IMG/VR virus record: IMGVR_UViG_3300031977_002769
Span: 1 to 36,848 of that record
Direction: 5' to 3' (one strand)
Source of the DNA: a virus
DNA: 36,848 bases
The position numbers were made by a program, and so were the translations under genes. This document shows, in pieces, positions 33,392-36,848 of this stretch (position 1 is the stretch's first letter; each line of letters opens with the position of its first letter). Below the pieces are notes generated by a model. That model was not told the origin of the DNA, did no database searches, and was given only the letters and a program-made list of their open reading frames with translations.

Positions 33392-33414
33392 TTGATTACT
33401 TCGTAATCATAGCA
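33392..33414 (-). promoter_or_regulatory. Palindromic operator-promoter, copy 1
   Basis: This 23-base block is identical to those at 35,783 and 36,684. On the minus strand TGC precedes TATGAT (33,406-33,411), an extended -10, and the palindrome TGATTAC-TTC-GTAATCA (plus strand, 33,393-33,409) covers the -10 and predicted start. No -35 is seen. It precedes the 57-aa gene. Confidence 0.6.
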
Positions 33415-33418
33415 CACT

Positions 33419-33442
33419 CAGAGACCTCTGGGTGGGTCTCTG
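33419..33442 (-). terminator. 8-bp GC-rich hairpin before promoter copy 1
   Basis: Arms CAGAGACC (33,419-33,426) and GGTCTCTG (33,435-33,442) with an 8-base loop. No T run follows on the minus strand, so it may be a rho-independent-like barrier, a processing site or an mRNA end stabiliser. It lies between a gene end and the next promoter. Confidence 0.45.
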
Positions 33443-33444
33443 TG

Positions 33445-33476
33445 CCACTTTAACATGTGGTTTTAGGGTAAACCAC
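33445..33476 (-). other. Two mutually exclusive hairpins after the 66-aa gene
   Basis: GTGGTTT (33,457-33,463) pairs with AAACCAC (33,470-33,476), directly after the stop at 33,477. The same GTGG (33,457-33,460) can pair instead with CCAC (33,445-33,448). Only one pairing can form at a time, an attenuator-like arrangement. Confidence 0.4.
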
Positions 33477-33677
33477 CTAAAAGGATAATTTAATTGCTCT
33501 AACCTCTTTTACAGCAAATCCAAAAAATGAGAATAATTCTTCTTTCAAATTCTCCTCACTATCTACTTCCCATTCTCTTGCATAAGTTTGTTCAATGATA
33601 TGTTCTTGCATGACCGGAGGTAATTCAAAATTGTTATCCTCAAAATCATACTTAACCTGTGTGATCTGAAAAATCAT
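33477..33677 (-). CDS. 66-aa conserved small phage protein, paralogue B
   Basis: The sequence begins MIFQITQVKYDFEDNNFELP and contains WEVDSEENLKEELFSFFGFA. It is a clear paralogue of the 67-aa protein at 31,367-31,570: same length, same D-F then ELP, W-x-V-D-x-E-x-L, E-L/I and F-x-G pattern. The G-W-C segment of paralogue A is replaced by GFAVKEV here. It is the last gene of the helicase block, 46 bases after the oxygenase gene. Function is unknown. Confidence 0.75.
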   Translation of the reverse strand: MIFQITQVKYDFEDNNFELPPVMQEHIIEQTYAREWEVDSEENLKEELFSFFGFAVKEVRAIKLSF

Positions 33678-33723
33678 GATTTATAAAGTGATGGTAATAA
33701 AATTCATGCGTAACCCTATAAAA

Positions 33724-34353
33724 TCATGTGAAAGGATTACCAAGTGCCCAGGCAACTAAACTATATCGAACTCCCCTTGTTACTGGTGTGACTCGATGTG
33801 ATCGAAAACTTGGAAATACAATTCCAATTCCTTTTGATCTACATCTAGGATCTCTGATAATTTGATTTTCCAATGAATATTCTCCTGGATGACATGGAAA
33901 AGCAAATTCTAAATCTCCATCATCATAATCTTCATATGGATCTGATAGATTAATTGTACAACTTATTTTGCGAACAAGTCCATCTTCATTTTTTCCAGAA
34001 TGATCACTTTCACCATCAACATGCCAATTATAATGATCACCCACATCGTACTGTGAAAATTGAATTGGTTCTATTTGTGAAATGTGCCAATCCCATCCTG
34101 CTTTTTTATTACAATCAAGAATTATTGCTTGAACTCTCTCATAGATCCATTTAACATCATCACTAGGAAGTAAAAAAGTTGTTTTGCAGTTTCTTTTATT
34201 ACTATCATAAACAACCTGAAGTCCCTCTGGTGTGCTCTCCCCAGTTCCTGCTTCTAGGAGATCATCCTGAGTTTTAGCAATATCAATAATTTTTTTACAT
34301 TGATCTGAATCAAAGCACTTTGGATAATATCGACTTAAAACATTTAATCTCAT
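33724..34353 (-). CDS. 2OG-Fe(II) oxygenase (PKHD-type hydroxylase-like)
   Basis: This 209-aa enzyme shows the iron-binding triad H111-x-D113 (YNWHVDGESD) and H186 (SFRSHRVTPV), and the likely 2-oxoglutarate-binding R196 (RGVRYSLVAW). A D-G-D-L-E-F segment at 145-150 precedes the second half of the fold. Such enzymes use Fe(II), O2 and 2-oxoglutarate to hydroxylate proteins, nucleic acids or small molecules. The length fits PiuC/PKHD-type members common in marine T4-like phages, where the substrate is unknown. It follows the 54-aa gene by 6 bases and shares its promoter with the helicase. Confidence 0.85.
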   Translation of the reverse strand: MRLNVLSRYYPKCFDSDQCKKIIDIAKTQDDLLEAGTGESTPEGLQVVYDSNKRNCKTTFLLPSDDVKWIYERVQAIILDCNKKAGWDWHISQIEPIQFSQYDVGDHYNWHVDGESDHSGKNEDGLVRKISCTINLSDPYEDYDDGDLEFAFPCHPGEYSLENQIIRDPRCRSKGIGIVFPSFRSHRVTPVTRGVRYSLVAWALGNPFT

Positions 34354-34359
34354 GGTTTA

Positions 34360-34524
34360 TTATGAAAGGTTATCAATGAATTTTCTTAAGATATGTCTAC
34401 CTTTAGGCACATCAAATCTTTTATCAATAGCTACCATTAAATCACCCACAAGATCTTTATATTCTACAGGGATTCGTAAGTGTTTGGTCTCTTTTGAATG
34501 TTGGTATTTTGGTTTGAAAGGCAT
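34360..34524 (-). CDS. 54-aa putative DNA-binding microprotein
   Basis: ATG at 34,524 opens a 54-residue frame: MPFKPKYQHSKETKHLRIPV, EYKDLVGDLMVAIDKRFDVP, KGRHILRKFIDNLS, then tandem stops. The basic N-terminus, R-I-P-V strand and helix after it resemble small ribbon-helix-helix-type proteins of cyanobacterial plasmids and phages (inference from pattern). It lies between the helicase and oxygenase genes, 26 and 6 bases away, in the same operon. Confidence 0.7.
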   Translation of the reverse strand: MPFKPKYQHSKETKHLRIPVEYKDLVGDLMVAIDKRFDVPKGRHILRKFIDNLS

Positions 34525-34550
34525 AACAATTTATGTGTAACCATATGTAT

Positions 34551-35759
34551 TTAACAAAAAACAGTTTTACCTTCATTGAAGACAACATTAACAACATTCT
34601 GAAGTTTTCTCTGTGTTGTCTTACCATGACCACTAGAAACAGGAACAATCACCTTTCCACATCTTTTAGAGTACATACTAAATTGACCAGGAGTAAGTTC
34701 ACCATTACTAATTGCAGTTCGATCTTCTTTTGCAATACGGATTACCCTTCCAATAGTTTGAAGCATCTCAATAGTTGGAAGATTGCGAAGCATAATGCAA
34801 TGAGTGAGACCAGTAACATTGATCCCCTCACCTAGAATGGAATGATGAAAGACAATGATCTTTTGGTTTTTATCAGCACCATACTCATTCAATCGTTTGA
34901 AGAATACTTCACGACTTACTTTGGTTTTGTTAATGAATGCCCCATACTTGCTGGTGATATGCATTACAATATAACCAAGATCATTAAGTTCTTTCATCAT
35001 GTCAGTTTGTGACAATGACTCAAAGATAATCTTTGTGGAAGGTGCAGCAACAAGAATCTTTGCATCTTCTTGATCAATATCTTTGACAATGCTGGTCACA
35101 TTAGTTGCATCAACTAGAGATGCATTTTCTTTAGTTCTCTGAAAATCATGTTCATACACCTCAACCTCAGGAGGAAGAATTGTACCAACAGAAAGTAATT
35201 CTTTTGCAGAAACAGAAACAATATGACTACCGTAAATGTCTGTGCTATTCTTCATGCTAGTTTTTGGAGTTGCAGTGAAGAAATAAGCATTATTTGCAAC
35301 CTGAGAAGTGTGAGCAATACCAACAAAATTAGAAGGTTTCACACTATGATGTGCTTCATCAAAATAAACAACATCAATATGAATCTCTGAAAGATTGATT
35401 TTATGTAGAGACTTGTAAGTGGTGAAAATAAAGTGATGCATATTCATTGCATCTGCAATCGCAGAATGATTTTGAATTTCATTCACTTTTGTTGTGGCAT
35501 CCTGACCACTATGAACATTGGTAATATAAACATTCTCATCTTTCATGAACTCACTGAAATCATCAGAAAGTTGCTCAGAAAGAAGAATACGAGGAGCAAC
35601 AATGACAAAAGTCATTCTGCTTTTAGAATTATTGATACGAGACTTCGCATCACTCATAAAGATAATAGTTTTTCCTGCACCAGTTGGGAGAGTAAGCAAC
35701 CCTTTGTTGTGATTTTTGAGTTGTGTTACTGCTCTTTCCTGATAAGGATAAAGATTCAT
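34551..35759 (-). CDS. SF2 DEAD/DEAH-box helicase (type III restriction-helicase-like)
   Basis: This 402-aa ATPase has Walker A LPTGAGKT at 24-31, motif II DEAH at 134-137, motif III FTATP at 161-165 and motif VI QTIGRVIR at 334-341; a Q-motif-like YPYQERAV opens the protein. It unwinds or remodels nucleic acid using ATP. It has the size of the ResIII-like helicases carried by T4-like cyanophages and is shorter than T4 UvsW (587 aa), so I do not call it UvsW. It is first in the block ending with the 66-aa gene, driven by palindromic promoter copy 2. Role in replication, recombination or host takeover is not decided. Confidence 0.85.
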   Translation of the reverse strand: MNLYPYQERAVTQLKNHNKGLLTLPTGAGKTIIFMSDAKSRINNSKSRMTFVIVAPRILLSEQLSDDFSEFMKDENVYITNVHSGQDATTKVNEIQNHSAIADAMNMHHFIFTTYKSLHKINLSEIHIDVVYFDEAHHSVKPSNFVGIAHTSQVANNAYFFTATPKTSMKNSTDIYGSHIVSVSAKELLSVGTILPPEVEVYEHDFQRTKENASLVDATNVTSIVKDIDQEDAKILVAAPSTKIIFESLSQTDMMKELNDLGYIVMHITSKYGAFINKTKVSREVFFKRLNEYGADKNQKIIVFHHSILGEGINVTGLTHCIMLRNLPTIEMLQTIGRVIRIAKEDRTAISNGELTPGQFSMYSKRCGKVIVPVSSGHGKTTQRKLQNVVNVVFNEGKTVFC

Positions 35760-35782
35760 AAAAAAGTTTGGAGATCATTTGA

Positions 35783-35805
35783 TTGATTACTTCGTAATCA
35801 TAGCA
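35783..35805 (-). promoter_or_regulatory. Palindromic operator-promoter, copy 2
   Basis: This is the identical 23-base block: TATGAT at 35,797-35,802 (minus strand), the TGATTAC palindrome at 35,784-35,800. It drives the helicase block, with the ATG at 35,759 about 24 bases on. Confidence 0.6.
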
Positions 35806-35808
35806 GAG

Positions 35809-35829
35809 GACTCCCCATTTTGGGGAGTC
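35809..35829 (-). terminator. 9-bp GC-rich hairpin before promoter copy 2
   Basis: Arms GACTCCCCA (35,809-35,817) and TGGGGAGTC (35,821-35,829) with a 3-base loop, the strongest stem of the set. It lies between the stop of the 123-aa gene and the promoter. No T run follows. Confidence 0.5.
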
Positions 35830-35850
35830 TAGTGGACAGTTCTACAAGTG

Positions 35851-36222
35851 TCAATAATTGTTATCAATCATCTTTGCAATTTCATCAAATCTATAACCTG
35901 AATCATTTGCAAATGCTAATGTTTCAACTCTACCATCTGGACTTTTAATTTCTTTTATTTGGGGATCACAATTTGGTAATCCGGACCAGAAAATAACATC
36001 ATTAGGTAGAGTTTCAGATTGATCTAAAAATTCCCACTTGTCTTTTTGTTCAAATTCGGAGAATGTGTGTGACCATTCATGTTCTTTATGTTCTTTACGA
36101 TAAAGATCACAAAGAACACCTAGACAACAATAACCATCACCATCGAATAATTGTTGTCTAGTTTGTTGATACTCTCCAGATAGGAGAGCATCAATCCATT
36201 TTTGTTTAATTCTTTTATCCAT
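35851..36222 (-). CDS. 123-aa conserved phage protein of unknown function
   Basis: Start at 36,222 (MDKRIKQKWIDALLSGEYQQ) is preferred over an upstream in-frame start at 36,258, because it is preceded by AGAGG at a good distance and the upstream gene ends 5 bases away. The YCCLGVLCDLYRK segment (residues about 31-43) is a recurrent motif in small phage proteins I recall, with three cysteines in GYCCLGVLC. It is acidic toward the middle. No enzymatic motif is known. It is co-transcribed with the upstream 147-aa gene, and its end is followed by a hairpin gap. Confidence 0.75.
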   Translation of the reverse strand: MDKRIKQKWIDALLSGEYQQTRQQLFDGDGYCCLGVLCDLYRKEHKEHEWSHTFSEFEQKDKWEFLDQSETLPNDVIFWSGLPNCDPQIKEIKSPDGRVETLAFANDSGYRFDEIAKMIDNNY

Positions 36223-36227
36223 ACTTT

Positions 36228-36671
36228 TTACCTCTGATAAAGATAAGAACCTGCCCAATCTGCTCGATTGTACATTTCATTACGAGACTTTTCATCAATA
36301 AGATTATATCTGATTCCTTTTGCAGGAGACTTCCAACTAGCAGATTTATAAACATCACCAGTCTTCATGTCAACAAATGCATGAGCAGACCTATTTCCAG
36401 CAGCAGTCACATGAATAATTTTAGCATATTTCCTACCCTTTTGATAAACAAATTTATCAAGTACTTCAGGATTATTATTGATTTCTTCGATTTGTTTGGT
36501 ATGAAAATCTACGTTATCATTCCTTAGAATGTAATGACGATGAGAGTTAATTGAATACTCTTTATAATGCTTAGCAAGAATATCACAAAAATTTTCGATC
36601 AAATCAATTACTTTTTCCATCTGAAGAGTGGTGTTGTTTTTTGTGGAAACGAAATCAGAAAATTCAGACAT
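36228..36671 (-). CDS. 147-aa conserved phage protein of unknown function
   Basis: The start is ATG at 36,671; an in-frame GTG one codon before would add Met. The C-terminal half (KIIHVTAAGNRSAHAFVDMK, TGDVYKSASWKSPAKGIRYN) follows a pattern of phage proteins in which TGDVYK and SWK-x-PAKG are conserved, ending in WAGSYLY. The N-terminal half is helical. I recall relatives in cyanophages and other marine phages, all uncharacterised. It is the first gene behind palindromic promoter copy 3. Confidence 0.75.
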   Translation of the reverse strand: MSEFSDFVSTKNNTTLQMEKVIDLIENFCDILAKHYKEYSINSHRHYILRNDNVDFHTKQIEEINNNPEVLDKFVYQKGRKYAKIIHVTAAGNRSAHAFVDMKTGDVYKSASWKSPAKGIRYNLIDEKSRNEMYNRADWAGSYLYQR

Positions 36672-36683
36672 CACTGTGTTTGT

Positions 36684-36722
36684 TTGATTACTTCGTAATC
36701 ATAGCACCTGAAGTGGTGCTAT
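36684..36722 (-). promoter_or_regulatory. Palindromic operator-promoter copy 3, overlapping a hairpin
   Basis: This is the identical 23-base block at 36,684-36,706, with TATGAT at 36,698-36,703 and the palindrome at 36,685-36,701. An 8-bp hairpin, ATAGCACC (36,701-36,708) and GGTGCTAT (36,715-36,722), overlaps the -10 region itself. It lies 7 bases from the stop of the upstream partial gene and precedes the ATG at 36,671. Confidence 0.6.
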
Positions 36723-36728
36723 GGTAAT

Positions 36729-36848
36729 TTACTGTGCCACTTCAACTTCTGGTTCTTCAGTATTAGTTTCTTCTTCAGTTTCAGATTCTTCTTGAGGAAG
36801 TTCTACACCGATTTGTTGCAGATATTCAATAGCACCTTGAACTTTAAG
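36729..36848 (-). CDS. C-terminal fragment of an acidic protein, cut by window edge
   Basis: An open frame runs from the right edge to TAA at 36,729. The 39 visible residues are LKVQGAIEYLQQIGVELPQE, ESETEEETNTEEPEVEVAQ. They form a helix followed by a Glu/Thr-rich acidic tail, a common end in small phage proteins. The N-terminus is outside the window, so family and function cannot be judged. It ends just before palindromic promoter copy 3 and probably belongs to another early block. Confidence 0.65.
   Translation of the reverse strand, partial: LKVQGAIEYLQQIGVELPQEESETEEETNTEEPEVEVAQ

Noticed and set aside
34551-35759. Calling the helicase UvsW
   Set aside because: SF2 motifs are present, but the protein is much shorter than T4 UvsW and lacks an extra N-terminal domain; a ResIII-like helicase is the safer call.
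28087-36848. Auxiliary metabolic or photosynthesis genes expected of cyanophages
   Set aside because: No psbA, hli, talC, pho or similar protein pattern is visible in this window; the oxygenase and glycosyltransferase are the only enzymes besides the helicase.

Overview
The window looks like part of the genome of a T4-like marine myovirus, most probably a cyanophage infecting Prochlorococcus or Synechococcus. A pelagiphage (SAR11 myophage) is the main alternative. The evidence is the T4 virion gene order (gp25, gp6, giant proteins, gp8, giant protein, gp13, gp14, gp15, gp16), the AT-rich composition, host-like and NATAAATA-type late promoters, and many microproteins that resemble small cyanophage proteins from memory. 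No database search was possible, so family names rest on recognised motifs and synteny. Every convincing gene lies on the minus strand, so transcription runs from high to low coordinates. I saw no tRNA, CRISPR, insertion sequence or photosynthesis gene.

Positions 1-28,051 are the late virion module. Read in the direction of transcription it holds gp25 and gp6 (baseplate wedge), two giant proteins of 2,533 and 1,502 aa where T4 has gp7, gp8, a 2,531-aa DUF4815-type giant where T4 has gp9-gp12 and wac, a 76-aa coiled-coil protein, neck proteins gp13 and gp14, tail terminator/sheath stabiliser gp15, terminase small subunit gp16, and a cut-off Cys-containing modular protein. Genes abut or are separated by a few bases. 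NATAAATA-type late promoters precede gp25, gp8 and gp15. A Gly-Tyr (GSGYT-like) repeat and an RG..GT module recur across neighbouring structural genes.

Positions 28,087-30,094 hold an unrecognised 240-aa protein, a 47-aa basic microprotein with an intrinsic terminator, a GT-A-like glycosyltransferase with its own sigma70-type promoter, and a 63-aa conserved small protein.

Positions 30,095-31,235 are mostly non-coding and dense in signals. They hold inverted repeats, a nine-G run, a 49-aa microprotein and a divergent pair of sigma70 promoters. The rightward promoter is a perfect consensus and is the only strong plus-strand signal in the window. Downstream of it lie an AT-rich tract and two perfect TTTTCCACA boxes. 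I propose this as a candidate replication origin or regulatory-RNA locus.

Positions 31,236-36,848 are an early/accessory module of small acidic proteins: a probable ArdA-type antirestriction protein, two paralogous 66-67 aa proteins, a 2OG-Fe(II) oxygenase, a 54-aa putative DNA-binding protein, an SF2 helicase, and two phage proteins of unknown function. The gene blocks are separated by short gaps that each carry a GC-rich hairpin directly upstream of a -10-like element. Three of these gaps share an identical 23-bp block in which a palindrome overlaps the -10 box, suggesting a common operator (regulon).
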